64,000 nt of DNA, taken from positions 267,069 to 331,068 of the forward strand of contig CALIAU010000011.1 of assembly GCA_938045585.1 (NCBI GenBank), read 5' to 3'. The position numbers and the translations under genes are program-made. Positions 57,001 to 63,898 of this stretch are shown here, piece after piece; within the stretch, counting starts at the first letter, position 1; the number at the start of each line of letters is the position of its first letter. The DNA is from an uncultured Saprospiraceae bacterium (lineage in GTDB: Bacteria; Bacteroidota; Bacteroidia; Chitinophagales; Saprospiraceae). The notes under the pieces were generated by a model. That model was not told the DNA's origin, searched no databases, and saw only the letters and a list, made by a program, of their open reading frames with translations.

Positions 57001-58203
57001 AGGCAACGTATTTCTACTGACTTAGATGGAAATAATAAAACTGTTGATTATTATGGTTCCATTGAGTATATTGACGGAGCATTTAGTGCCTTCTATCATA
57101 ACGATGGTAGAATTACTAAGGATGATAAAGGGAATTGGCAGTTTGAATATGCAATTAAGGATCATTTAGGTAATACCCGCTTGATGTTTTATGATGCCAA
57201 TGGCGATGGTAAGGTAAAGGTACGTGAAGAGGTTGAGGAAGTTATGCAGGAAAAGCATTACTATCCATTTGGGATGGCCTACGAAAGTTCTGAAAGATCG
57301 CCTTGGTATAAATATGAAGAAAAACCTAATGGTAATAAGTATTTGTATAACGGGAAAGAAGAATTTGATGAGGTGTTTAAGTTTGATACGGGGGAGAAGT
57401 TGAAAATTGGATTGGGGTGGTTGGCTTATGGTTTCCGATTTTACGATCCTGCAATTGGAAGGTTTACATCTGTCGATCCATTAGCACATAGAGGGCCAGG
57501 GATTTCTCCTTATGCTTACTCATTTAATAACCCAATAAACTTTACTGATCCTGATGGTAGATGGCCATATCCTGTTATACCAGGTTGGGCGAGAACTGCT
57601 AATAAAGTCTTTAGAGGAATAGGAAGTGGTTTAAGCGATATGTTGAATTCTGCAGTCGATAATTATAGTTATCAAGGCAAGGCAAATGCAAGGCTTGCAG
57701 CTGCGAATGCACCGCCAGACAATAAAACAACTTCATATAAAGCAGTTGAAGCAGTTGTTGGGCCAGTTGTTGGAATGGTTGAGGAAGGAGTTGATGCATT
57801 CAGTTCAGGTGATGCAGAACAGATGGCAAACTTTACAACTAAAGTTGCGGTGACTGCTGCCATCACGAAGAAGATGATGCCTAAAGCACCAATTGTTGTT
57901 CCCAAAGGAGTTTCAAAAGCAATACATCAAGGTAAGCAAGGCAAACATATTGCTGGACACAATAATTTCATATCTGGAAAAAGTGAATTGACTGCAAATG
58001 CTACATCTTTACTTGATGATTTGCATGGTGGTAGAGTCAAAAGTGTTCAAGCCATCAATGATGTTAAAACAAGAGTAAATTTTGGAAGTGTAATTGGAGA
58101 TTATATTAATCCATCTACGGGAGTAAGAACTCCAACCTCAGTAGGAATTGTTAATTCAAGTAAATCAGGAGCCCATATAGTACCAGCAAGACCAATAGAA
58201 TGA
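51097..58203 (+). CDS. Rhs-family polymorphic toxin with Ntox50-like C-terminus
   Basis: The 2368-residue product has a signal peptide to about residue 24 and an N-terminal F-S-G-T-V-P-V-N-I-P segment typical of Bacteroidota Rhs proteins. YD-repeat shell modules follow. Residues about 1545-1790 are an insert with two related Cys-containing, acidic copies. The Rhs core ends G-F-R-F-Y-D-P-A-I-G-R-F, then P-Y-A-Y and D-P-D-G (2151-2154). The variable tip is 2155-2368. Its last 95 residues (G-K-H-I-A-G-H-N-N-F, V-I-G-D-Y, H-I-V-P-A-R) resemble Ntox50, a BECR-fold RNase toxin. No T9SS domain is seen. The stop overlaps the next gene. Confidence 0.9.
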   Translation: MKSNIIYIIVLGCLCLSNVRIHAQFDKHLDQYVPQTPTAASFTKFSEAPVDFFSGTVPVNIPLEQVSSKGLSTSVSLRYHGSGIKASEVASSAGLGWNLNAGGVITRSIRGGTDERVYGSEIQISGYYSDGVDPSWLGTDDPQTLNDLAIGKLDTESDVYHYNFDGYSGSFYFKNENGVVEVIQKQKTDIKIIPVDITGFQYNKLRWKIIIPDGTIYYFGGVPGETDYKNDAVSYTNNYNQPCNQIGDPSPRPLPDSWYLVKIESFDGTAEIEFDYEFEAYSFRNMGTAPFLYLDNSGSNLVTDVGNFSSLNPVLVTDALSPRIKSITTDNRFIRFSYTGDDIYSFPRKDVINEREELNIPYYFSVAHPKYLISPDQVYKAGYLSGIQVQSTENSTDALYSYIVNQSYFTSDTDVLIDCVINAAFELNYAGINYHPDELRLKNNGIVLKDKEGEVVKEWKFEYESNTMQRRLTYGQDAYGYPNGKATNQTLVPEITLYDNVEDPPIIDLEGYADRSSSFEETKKPMLSKITFPTGGTRTFEYEPHDVHEARPQTSTNTIENFHNCSSPDSPCPSGEYTSDWVQMIDGTSTSYKVVITAKRAANDNIDEPAFVDLIVYTADGYVCESGCQNGLPLELNEENEYCDKRTIQLFELPQTSNGDYQFSLVPQTVRGLFLEIQIIQTSVEEVTQNYTIPGTRIKSVVDDPKIGPSIVRSFEYLDQESQTESSGFLVGKNNYFEKYPDGAGLVILSAGCVANLRYKLNTGNSFSRASVQGHYIGYERVVERIGTNQGYNEFIYNIDENHELNYVEDWIALREVFMDPIAGLLKEKNIYSQSEELIGQEIYDYELVEINNSNEYFYEYLPTCTNYSGGGVDWQFFFGYREFTNPSHYVANTSITKILDNVTSTTSNSFDLLPEYTFLTASSTTNSDGTAYSTEYKYNNEYENVNQQNQLVLQHRLLPAWQTTQKAGNTLIGGSKIQYGNFSGNLYPNIVSSYKAEMSNGQTTGGTWDIDAIIDQYDLNVGRPELVTNPGFETVEYTWTETANMATKSYLDHHTNYVYNDADLISEVINPDNTKVKIFYDEVLRTSKIETYGSAGSLKSTETYDYVYALPNEVNSDLTYSDGTPTKSTKKTFDGLGRPVEDIAIDFANGADVTTNWNTYDELGRIESSSILANKHQQTLSYYPDPLNRVQSISFPGGGSVSYEYSNQGNFYETTVTDENGNPSTEVKDILGRITQSIDPEGGTTSYTYYENGQVYSIHSPNGNVYDYDYIWGNLIAKKTIPAQTGSHIFNYNPDTKLLTSTTDPNGNQLSYTHDAYGREKSVLLNGQLISESFFDSYAGVGYNPGSSGSNLIGKNVANKVALMNGESPGAMLWLSSHFDEFGRETDIFSQTHDGKDQVVNLDLNHADLPNETMHSFDGSSYTFSSVFDTWDREEQIAISLTGLNSSTVLCKNQYNAEGLLAEKTLNNLQSLDYNYNSRGWLRTINQNLVPFALPESLPSCSPIDADPSTLSPDPVEASTVTISQLLDMRFEVDMITPGTSEEQCETVPCPDVEGCDNTDIPSQIISIENIIETINTEVSTTQEVACEVDGVVTVIEQEVIDISLIALPLEVKRVRLCNGAEYYILSSYLDQISGAYDIVQTIQITNYDQVFNLEQSGEFITLDLTEFIDYILHGQESGSNVSIDDYIQCGMEECETIELGCTNAEIAEQEIALDLLAQSYEFLDIENLEFPLTLYSVALCDGQVFWVLDSELDIISNTTIEILDELIISDPEQEIEIVDPITDLDKLDLFCMQLDYEPNGNIKNQIWQVSGRAIMNYAYGYDPLNRIKSAEFSELFAGDGGVLMQTTENRFGVFDLNYDADGNISSLSRNGINGYCADGSPEYGPIDALSYSYYGNNRLGSVTDATNSPYGFPGGTGSYNYDNNGNMTNDPYRDVDDISYNFLNLPYQISGTNAQVDLLYDAASTKRQRISTDLDGNNKTVDYYGSIEYIDGAFSAFYHNDGRITKDDKGNWQFEYAIKDHLGNTRLMFYDANGDGKVKVREEVEEVMQEKHYYPFGMAYESSERSPWYKYEEKPNGNKYLYNGKEEFDEVFKFDTGEKLKIGLGWLAYGFRFYDPAIGRFTSVDPLAHRGPGISPYAYSFNNPINFTDPDGRWPYPVIPGWARTANKVFRGIGSGLSDMLNSAVDNYSYQGKANARLAAANAPPDNKTTSYKAVEAVVGPVVGMVEEGVDAFSSGDAEQMANFTTKVAVTAAITKKMMPKAPIVVPKGVSKAIHQGKQGKHIAGHNNFISGKSELTANATSLLDDLHGGRVKSVQAINDVKTRVNFGSVIGDYINPSTGVRTPTSVGIVNSSKSGAHIVPARPIE

Positions 58204-58508
58204 TGAATACAGAATTATTGTTATCAACTCAAAGAGCTTTACTTGGGGCTATTACCCCAAATATGAAAGCTATTACCATAGGTAGTGATGGAACTACAAT
58301 TAAACTTCGAGTCTATTTCTTAACTACTCCAAACGAAGATGAATTGGAAATACTTAGTGACATAACTGGAGAGATATGTTCGGATATTACTGAAATTGAA
58401 AATTTTGAGGAGGAAGCATTAGTTGTTGATCCATTAGTGCCTGTTAGTGAATTAGAGATGCTTGATGCTTGGGTTTTCTTACAACATTCACCAATTCTTT
58501 CAGTATAA
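58200..58508 (+). CDS. Probable immunity protein for the Rhs toxin
   Basis: The 102-residue acidic protein overlaps the Rhs stop as ATGA. It begins E-L-L-L-S-T-Q-R-A-L-L-G-A-I-T-P-N-M-K-A-I and contains D-E-L-E-I-L-S-D-I-T-G-E-I-C. I recall small proteins of this kind beside Ntox50-like or similar toxins but cannot name a family. Position and coupling point to neutralising the RNase tip in the cytoplasm. A terminator follows within 20 bases. Confidence 0.75.
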   Translation: MMNTELLLSTQRALLGAITPNMKAITIGSDGTTIKLRVYFLTTPNEDELEILSDITGEICSDITEIENFEEEALVVDPLVPVSELEMLDAWVFLQHSPILSV

Positions 58509-58518
58509 ATAAAAATGT

Positions 58519-58546
58519 AAAAGCCCTCACCTTGGTGGGGTCTTTT
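58519..58546 (+). terminator. Terminator after the Rhs/immunity unit
   Basis: AAAAGCCCTCACC (58519-58531) pairs with GGTGGGGTCTTTT (58534-58546), one mismatch and one G-U. T residues close the stem. It separates the toxin unit from the XRE gene. Confidence 0.75.
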
Positions 58547-58549
58547 GAT

Positions 58550-58918
58550 TTACAGAGCGGCGATATTTTTCTGAAAGAAATCCTTGAACTTCTTTTTAGT
58601 AAGGAAAGTATCAATCATTTTAAAGACCATAGATTTTTCTTCTTCTTCGAGTTGAGCGATTAGCTTGACTTGCTCTAATAGACTTTTATCTTCTACGGTT
58701 ACTTCTACAGGCATATTACCATCGAAGTTGACGAGCTGGTCAATCGTCATTCCAAAATACTGAGCAATTTTATTGACTGAATCTAAAGACAGATCTCGTT
58801 CACCCTTCTCAACTTTAGAATAGTTAGATCGATGCATATGTATCAGTTCGGCAACTTGCTGCTGAGTCAAGCCCTTTTCTTCCCTAAGCGTCTTTATTGT
58901 AGTTCCTATATGCTGCAT
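58550..58918 (-). CDS. XRE-family repressor
   Basis: The 122-residue product has an N-terminal helix-turn-helix: L-R-E-E-K-G-L-T-Q-Q-Q-V-A-E-L, S-N-Y-S-K-V-E-K-G-E-R. The C-terminal part is a charged helix (E-E-E-E-K-S-M-V-F-K-M-I) likely used for dimerisation. It is divergent from the primase; the 141-base gap has several TGATAC operator repeats. It is expected to repress the primase unit and itself. Its promoter is at 58938-58968. Confidence 0.9.
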   Translation of the reverse strand: MQHIGTTIKTLREEKGLTQQQVAELIHMHRSNYSKVEKGERDLSLDSVNKIAQYFGMTIDQLVNFDGNMPVEVTVEDKSLLEQVKLIAQLEEEEKSMVFKMIDTFLTKKKFKDFFQKNIAAL

Positions 58919-58921
58919 AAC

Positions 58922-59039
58922 TGATACAATTTAGCTCCAAAGTTATCAAAAAGACCCTTTAATAACAATATTGATACCTATTGACACCTTTAATGTTGTC
59001 TAAATGATACTTTATTGATACATTTGTGGTGTATCAATA
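58922..59039. promoter_or_regulatory. TATTGATAC operator cluster with both divergent promoters
   Basis: The core is TATTGATAC (59013-59021), nine bases, GTATCAATA (59031-59039), a perfect inverted repeat. Further TGATAC copies are at 58922, 58972 and 59005. On plus, TTG (58996-58998)-N20-TACATTTG (59019-59026) drives the primase, overlapping the inverted repeat. On minus, TTG (58968-58966)-N20-TAACTTTG (58945-58938) drives the XRE gene. Both promoters have exact Bacteroidota spacing. The layout fits a repressor binding at both. Confidence 0.7.
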
Positions 59040-59059
59040 AGTCACATGATTATTTAGGC

Positions 59060-60328
59060 ATGGAAATACAAGAGATAAAAAGCAAGCTCACATTAGCGGT
59101 AGTATTGAATTACTACCACCTCAAACCAGATAAGAACCTAAGATTAAACTGTCCGTTCCATAAAGACAAGACACCGAGCTTGCAGCTATATTATAAAACA
59201 CATACTTGCTTTTGCTTCTCATCTAACTGTAAGACACATGGAAAGGCAATGGACGTGATCGATTTTATCATGTACAAAGAGAGCTGCACCAAACATGAAG
59301 CGATCATGAAAGCTAAAGAAATGATAGGAGGCGGCACAAGTAAGCCAATGAAAGAATTAAGCAAGACAGTAATCCTAACGAAGATATTTACCTACTTCAA
59401 AAATGGAGTTCACAACAGCAAGCCGACAAAAGCATATTTAGAAAGTAGATGTTTGGATTTTACTAAAACTGAGGTTGGATATAATAGTGGTCAGTTCCAT
59501 TACAAACTAAGCGGAGGTGATGGAGCGATCAAAGAATATGTAAGATGTGGACTGTTATTAGAGTTAGGTACAAATAGTCGCTTTGGCAAGCCAGCGTATA
59601 AGCCGTTTGGAAAACATTGTATAGTCTTCCCTCTGCGAAATCATAAAGAGGAAATAGTAAGCCTATATTTTAGAAGCATACATAACGATAAGAAGCAGCG
59701 ACACTTTTACTTGAAAGGACGAGAAGGACTATATCCAAAGTATCCAACTACAGCAACTAAGAAGCTCATACTTACAGAAAGCATCATCGATGCCGCTTCG
59801 CTGATCGAGCAAGCCAAGATTAAAAGTCAATACGAAATCCTATCCCTCTACGGCACAAATGGACTTACAGAAGAGCATCAAAAAGCAATCAAAAAAATCA
59901 AAGACTTAGAAGAGATAATCTTCTTCCTCAATGGCGATACACCAGGAATAAAAGCAGTAGAGAAATATGCTCCAATGCTAAAAGGAATGTTACCAGATAC
60001 AAAGATTACAAGCGTAGAAGTTCCGGAGGGTGAGGATGTAAATAGTTTGCTGCAAAGTCATAGTGCAGAGATATTATCACACTTGATCGAAACCAGAAAA
60101 GAGTATGATTTTTTATTTTCATCTGAAAAGTCAAATGAAAAAGAAAAGGTAGAAATCCCACAGAAGCAAGAAGAGAAGATCAAAGAAAAACCAATTACCA
60201 AAGGCTTAGATACAAGCAATCCATACAACCTAAAGTACAGTAGCAATATAGCGAGTTATCAAATCAAAGGCTTTAGAATCAGTCAACCAGATAGCTTAAA
60301 GATCACTCTCCAAATCACAGCACAATGA
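59060..60328 (+). CDS. CHC2 zinc-finger / TOPRIM primase-like protein
   Basis: The product of about 422 residues has an N-terminal CHC2-type finger with C31-P-F-H34 and C50-F-C-F-S-S-N-C57. It is followed by a DnaG-like primase core and a TOPRIM segment, L-I-L-T-E-S-I-I-D-A and F-F-L-N-G-D-T-P-G-I-K-A, where the first Asp is Asn. A charged linker and a short tail follow. It should prime replication or bind a replication intermediate of the element. The frame opens at 59015; the ATG at 59060 precedes the finger and lies past the operator. It overlaps the ATPase gene by four bases. Confidence 0.85.
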   Translation: MEIQEIKSKLTLAVVLNYYHLKPDKNLRLNCPFHKDKTPSLQLYYKTHTCFCFSSNCKTHGKAMDVIDFIMYKESCTKHEAIMKAKEMIGGGTSKPMKELSKTVILTKIFTYFKNGVHNSKPTKAYLESRCLDFTKTEVGYNSGQFHYKLSGGDGAIKEYVRCGLLLELGTNSRFGKPAYKPFGKHCIVFPLRNHKEEIVSLYFRSIHNDKKQRHFYLKGREGLYPKYPTTATKKLILTESIIDAASLIEQAKIKSQYEILSLYGTNGLTEEHQKAIKKIKDLEEIIFFLNGDTPGIKAVEKYAPMLKGMLPDTKITSVEVPEGEDVNSLLQSHSAEILSHLIETRKEYDFLFSSEKSNEKEKVEIPQKQEEKIKEKPITKGLDTSNPYNLKYSSNIASYQIKGFRISQPDSLKITLQITAQ

Positions 60329-61686
60329 GTAAGACGATTACTTTAAAATTAGACTTGTACGAGTATAGTCAAGTAGAGAAAACGTGTAAGACAGCAGCAG
60401 AAAAGTTAGGCATCGACAAAGAGAAAATGGAAGGAGATATACAAGAGTTAATGAAGTTGTTAGAGTTCCACAGAGACAAGCAAATCCACAAAAACCAGAT
60501 AGATAAAAGAATAGAAGTCCCTACAGCTACAGTAGGTAAATGTATCGAGTTCTTAAAGTCGAAGGATCTGATAAGCCAGTTTAATAAGTTGATCGGTAAA
60601 GCTGGAATCATAGGAGAAGAGAACAACAGAATATTACTTTTTGTAGTGGCATCGAGTTATAAGATGCAAGATACATTACATGCTCTGATACAAGGAAGTT
60701 CGGGAAGTGGAAAGACCAGGCTATTAAAAATCATATGCTTATTGATGCCACAAGAGGACGTTAAGAAATACACCAGAGTCACCGACAATAGTTTTTATAA
60801 TCAAGGAGAATACTTTTTTGTACAGAAGCTTTTAGGGTTAGAAGATTGGGACGGATTAAAAGAAGATGCTCAGCTGGCCATAAGAGAGCTACAGAGTAAT
60901 GAGATTTTAATTAGCAGTACCAGTATCAAAGACAAGAACGGAAGTATCAGCGGCGGAGAAAGAACGGTAAGAGGGCCAATAGCAAGCTTAGCATGTACAA
61001 CAAGAGGCGAAATATACGAGGATAATATCAGCCGTTGTTTTTTGATCGCAGTAGATGAAAGTAGAGAGCAGACATTAAGAGTCATCGACTATCAGGATGA
61101 AGAATCAGCAGGATTGATAAGCAAACAAGAGCAGAAGAAAGTAAGGGAGTTTGTCCAGAACTGTATGAGATTATTAAAGCCTTATGAGGTGATAAATCCA
61201 TATGCTAAGAAAGTGAAATTGCCACAGTCAGCCCATAAGATTAGACGATTGAATGAGCTATACAAATGCTTTATAAAACAGATAACACTACTCAATCAAT
61301 ACCAAAGGAAGCAGGACAAGCAAGGGAGATTAATAAGTGAAAAAGAAGATTTGAAAGTGGCTTGTGAAATCCTCTTTGAAAGTATCGTGCTAAAGGTTGA
61401 TGAATTAGATGGCAGCTTGAGACAGTTCTTTGAGCGACTCAAAAAGGAAGTAGAACCAAAAGGAAAAGACTACCAGTTCAATCAGAGAGAAATACGTCAG
61501 AAGTTCAATATCAGTAAAAGTCAAATGCAGCGATATATGTATGGCTTATTGAGCTTCGGTTACATCCATCAAAGCGGAGGACATCCAAACAGAGGCTTGA
61601 AATACAAAGTAGATTATTGGGATAATTACGCAAAACTGAGAGCAGATATAAAGGATAATCTTATGAATCAAATCAATGATCTATAA
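60325..61686 (+). CDS. P-loop ATPase, helicase-like, with winged-helix ends
   Basis: The 453-residue product has a short N-terminal helical/winged region. Walker A follows, G-S-S-G-S-G-K-T at 124-131, then an acidic L-E-D-W-D and an arginine-rich segment (S-R-C-F-L-I-A-V-D-E-S-R). The C-terminal part has R-E-I-R-Q-K-F-N-I-S-K-S-Q-M-Q-R-Y, a winged helix. It overlaps the primase gene by four bases, so they probably act together; DnaB-like loading or MCM-like activity is possible but not shown. Confidence 0.75.
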   Translation: MSKTITLKLDLYEYSQVEKTCKTAAEKLGIDKEKMEGDIQELMKLLEFHRDKQIHKNQIDKRIEVPTATVGKCIEFLKSKDLISQFNKLIGKAGIIGEENNRILLFVVASSYKMQDTLHALIQGSSGSGKTRLLKIICLLMPQEDVKKYTRVTDNSFYNQGEYFFVQKLLGLEDWDGLKEDAQLAIRELQSNEILISSTSIKDKNGSISGGERTVRGPIASLACTTRGEIYEDNISRCFLIAVDESREQTLRVIDYQDEESAGLISKQEQKKVREFVQNCMRLLKPYEVINPYAKKVKLPQSAHKIRRLNELYKCFIKQITLLNQYQRKQDKQGRLISEKEDLKVACEILFESIVLKVDELDGSLRQFFERLKKEVEPKGKDYQFNQREIRQKFNISKSQMQRYMYGLLSFGYIHQSGGHPNRGLKYKVDYWDNYAKLRADIKDNLMNQINDL

Positions 61687-61695
61687 TAAGGACAT

Positions 61696-61771
61696 GGGTC
61701 GCTGTGGGTCGCCACTGGGTCACCAGAGCCCTTGTAAATACTGGCAAACCATAGCTGGCGACCCGTGACCC
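61696..61771. repeat. GGGTCRC repeat cluster before the recombinases
   Basis: GGGTC occurs at 61696, 61706 and 61717, spaced 10-11 bases, with GACCC (the complement) at 61760 and 61767. All five fit GGGTCRC. GGGTCGCCA and TGGCGACCC, and GGGTCAC and GTGACCC, form inverted pairs around an AT-rich middle. The GC content is far above that of neighbouring genes. It lies directly before the first recombinase. Function is unknown; recombinase arm sites or iterons are candidates. Confidence 0.65.
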
Positions 61772-61780
61772 AAAAGGTAT

Positions 61781-62737
61781 GTGTGTATGTCCAGACCAAA
61801 AAGCATCATAGTAGTAAATAATGATTATAGAAGTTTATCAGATCGATTCTATGAATATCAAAAGCGATTAGGTTTTGTAAAGGAAACATGCAGAACAAGA
61901 CAGCTAAATATCAATGAGTTTTTAAGTTGGTTAGAGCAGAAAGGGAGAACGAAAATAGAAGAAATCCAACCCCACGAAATCCAATCCTTTTATAATTATT
62001 TGAGCGAAAGACCAAGCAAAACAAGTGATGGAATCTTAAGCCAAAAGACAACCTTCCATTGCATGAAATCCATCGACCATCTTTATAGAATGTTGCAGTC
62101 TGCAGGTGAAGTAATAATCAATCCAATCAGTACTTTAAAGTTCAACTATCCAAGAGAAGAACCTAAAAGAGACATCCTTACTCAAGAGGAAATCAAGCAG
62201 CTTTACGAGGTCTGTATATCAGCTTGGGAAAGATCAATATTAAGTCTTGGTTATGGTTGTGGCTTACGAGTTGGCGAGTTAGATCAAGTAAGCATCGAGG
62301 ATATTAGATTAAGAGAAAAGATAGTGATAGTACCAAAAGGAAAAGGAAATAAAAGAAGAGTTGTACCCATGAGTCCAGGCGTAGTCAGTGATTTATCAGA
62401 ATACTATTTTAATGAACGAGAACACTTAACAAGTGGTAGAGATTATAGAGAAAAAGACTTTGCTTTTATGCTTAACTCAAGAGGTGGAAGGCTGAAAGAA
62501 TGGACTTATAACAAGTATCTAAAGAAGATGATTAGAAGAATAGGAAGTGAAGAATTAGAAAAAAAAGAAATAACCATGCATAGCCTACGACATAGCATTG
62601 CAACCCATTTAATAGAACAAGGAATACCAGTAGAACAAGTGAGACAATTTTTAGGACATAGCCAGTTAGAGACGACACAAGTGTATACCCATATCAGCAA
62701 ACAACAATTAAAAGACTTAATAAATGATGACTCTTAA
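61781..62737 (+). CDS. Tyrosine recombinase/integrase (all catalytic residues present)
   Basis: The 318-residue product has a SAM-like core-binding N-terminal domain and the catalytic domain with R163 (G-L-R-V-G-E), K188 region, H267-x-x-R270 (M-H-S-L-R-H), H293 (L-G-H-S-Q) and Tyr302 (T-Q-V-Y-T-H). It should cleave and join DNA at short sites. The ATG at 61781 is followed by a second Met at residue 3, which could also serve. It overlaps the second recombinase gene by 14 bases. Confidence 0.93.
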   Translation: MCMSRPKSIIVVNNDYRSLSDRFYEYQKRLGFVKETCRTRQLNINEFLSWLEQKGRTKIEEIQPHEIQSFYNYLSERPSKTSDGILSQKTTFHCMKSIDHLYRMLQSAGEVIINPISTLKFNYPREEPKRDILTQEEIKQLYEVCISAWERSILSLGYGCGLRVGELDQVSIEDIRLREKIVIVPKGKGNKRRVVPMSPGVVSDLSEYYFNEREHLTSGRDYREKDFAFMLNSRGGRLKEWTYNKYLKKMIRRIGSEELEKKEITMHSLRHSIATHLIEQGIPVEQVRQFLGHSQLETTQVYTHISKQQLKDLINDDS

Positions 62738-63641
62738 AGATTACATACGACAGCACTACAGTGAAAAATCAGTACCGAGATACATACAGCAAATCAATCA
62801 GTTTATCAGTTATCAAGGTGCAAAAATCAATGAGACAAATTATAGTGAAGTTGTAGAATACATCGGAATATTAAGAGCAAGAAATCTACATCCCAAGAGT
62901 CTTAGAAATCATCTGTTTAGTTTAAAAATTTACTTCCGTTATTTAGTAGCAGTTGGTAAAAGAAAGGATCACCCTTGCGAAAGCCTATACCTCAAAGATC
63001 AAATTAATAGAGCGATCATAGTAGAAAGTTTATACTCAAAAGAAGCATTGGAAAATCTATACAAGAACTACGAATCACCAAAAGATCAAAGAGTGTGGGC
63101 GGAAAAATCAGAAGCATCCAAGAAGAGAGATAAAGTAATCCTAAGCCTGTTAATCTATCAAGCATTAACAACAAGTGAAGTGATAGAACTAAAAGTCCAG
63201 GACATAGATCTGGAGGAAGGAACGATAAAAATACGAGCTAACGAAAGTCCAGGAAGAAGAGGGAATAGAGCAAGAACCTTAGCACTAAAATCAAAGCAAA
63301 TATTACTGTTCGATAATTACATCAAGAAGCATAGAAAGCAACTTTGGAGAATGCAAAAACCAAGCAAACGAAAAGACTACTTAATCTTAAATGAACATGG
63401 CTTACAACTATGGGGAAGTTATCTAAATCGAATGTTATCCAAAGGAAGAGAGCCACATGAAATCTTTACACCAATGAAAATAAGACAGTCTGTAATAGCA
63501 CATTTACTCAAAGAAAATAATGACTTAAGAATAGTCCAGAAGTTTGCTGGCCATAGAAGAGCAGGAAGTACAGAAGCGTATAAAAGAACAGGATTAGAAG
63601 AGCTGAAATCTAATATTGAAAAGTTACATCCAAGACAATGA
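62724..63641 (+). CDS. Tyrosine recombinase-like protein with degenerate active site
   Basis: The 305-residue product has the same fold as the upstream recombinase and keeps R254 (M-K-I-R), H277 (F-A-G-H) and Tyr286 (E-A-Y). The first catalytic Arg is Thr149 (A-L-T-T-S-E) and the HxxR His is Met251. The usual beta-hairpin Lys is replaced by Arg-rich G-R-R-G-N-R-A-R. It is probably a partner subunit or directing factor of the first. It starts inside the upstream gene, so translation is coupled. Confidence 0.85.
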   Translation: MMTLKDYIRQHYSEKSVPRYIQQINQFISYQGAKINETNYSEVVEYIGILRARNLHPKSLRNHLFSLKIYFRYLVAVGKRKDHPCESLYLKDQINRAIIVESLYSKEALENLYKNYESPKDQRVWAEKSEASKKRDKVILSLLIYQALTTSEVIELKVQDIDLEEGTIKIRANESPGRRGNRARTLALKSKQILLFDNYIKKHRKQLWRMQKPSKRKDYLILNEHGLQLWGSYLNRMLSKGREPHEIFTPMKIRQSVIAHLLKENNDLRIVQKFAGHRRAGSTEAYKRTGLEELKSNIEKLHPRQ

Positions 63642-63688
63642 GCAGTAGTAAATAAGCGGCGTACTCCTTACGTCGTACAATATTGATT

Positions 63689-63720
63689 GACCCACCCGGC
63701 TGACCCACAGGCAGTGACCT
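63689..63720. repeat. Second GACCC repeat cluster after the recombinases
   Basis: GACCC at 63689 and 63702, plus GACCT at 63716, spaced 13-14 bases. TGACCCA is the longer shared word. These match the cluster before the recombinases, in reverse orientation, placing the two genes between related sites. Confidence 0.55.
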
Positions 63721-63722
63721 CC

Positions 63723-63884
63723 GTACAGACTGTCACACTTCTTGCAAAGCCAACCCTTCAATAGCACATTATGACTTTAGCCAACTGCACAAAAGCCAAC
63801 GCAAAAAAGTCATAAAGAGCTATGCCTACGCTTCAAGCAAGAAGACGGTCGGGGCACCCCTTCCTCCCTTGTGCCAGTCTGTAC
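63723..63884. repeat. Structured block bounded by a 15-bp inverted repeat
   Basis: GTACAGACTGTCACA (63723-63737) and TGTGCCAGTCTGTAC (63870-63884) pair at 14 of 15 positions. Between them ATAGC-ACA-TTATGACTTT (63761-63778) pairs with AAAGTCATAA-AGA-GCTAT (63806-63823), 10 perfect pairs, a 3x3 internal loop and five more. The 27-base loop carries CACAAAAGCCAACGC (63788-63802). It may be a folded recombination site, an origin or an RNA. Confidence 0.6.
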
Positions 63885-63898
63885 TCCGGCAAGCTACA

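Noticed and set aside
58550..63641. Plasmid replication region
   Set aside because: No Rep initiator or partition genes are seen; the genes fit an integrative element equally well or better.
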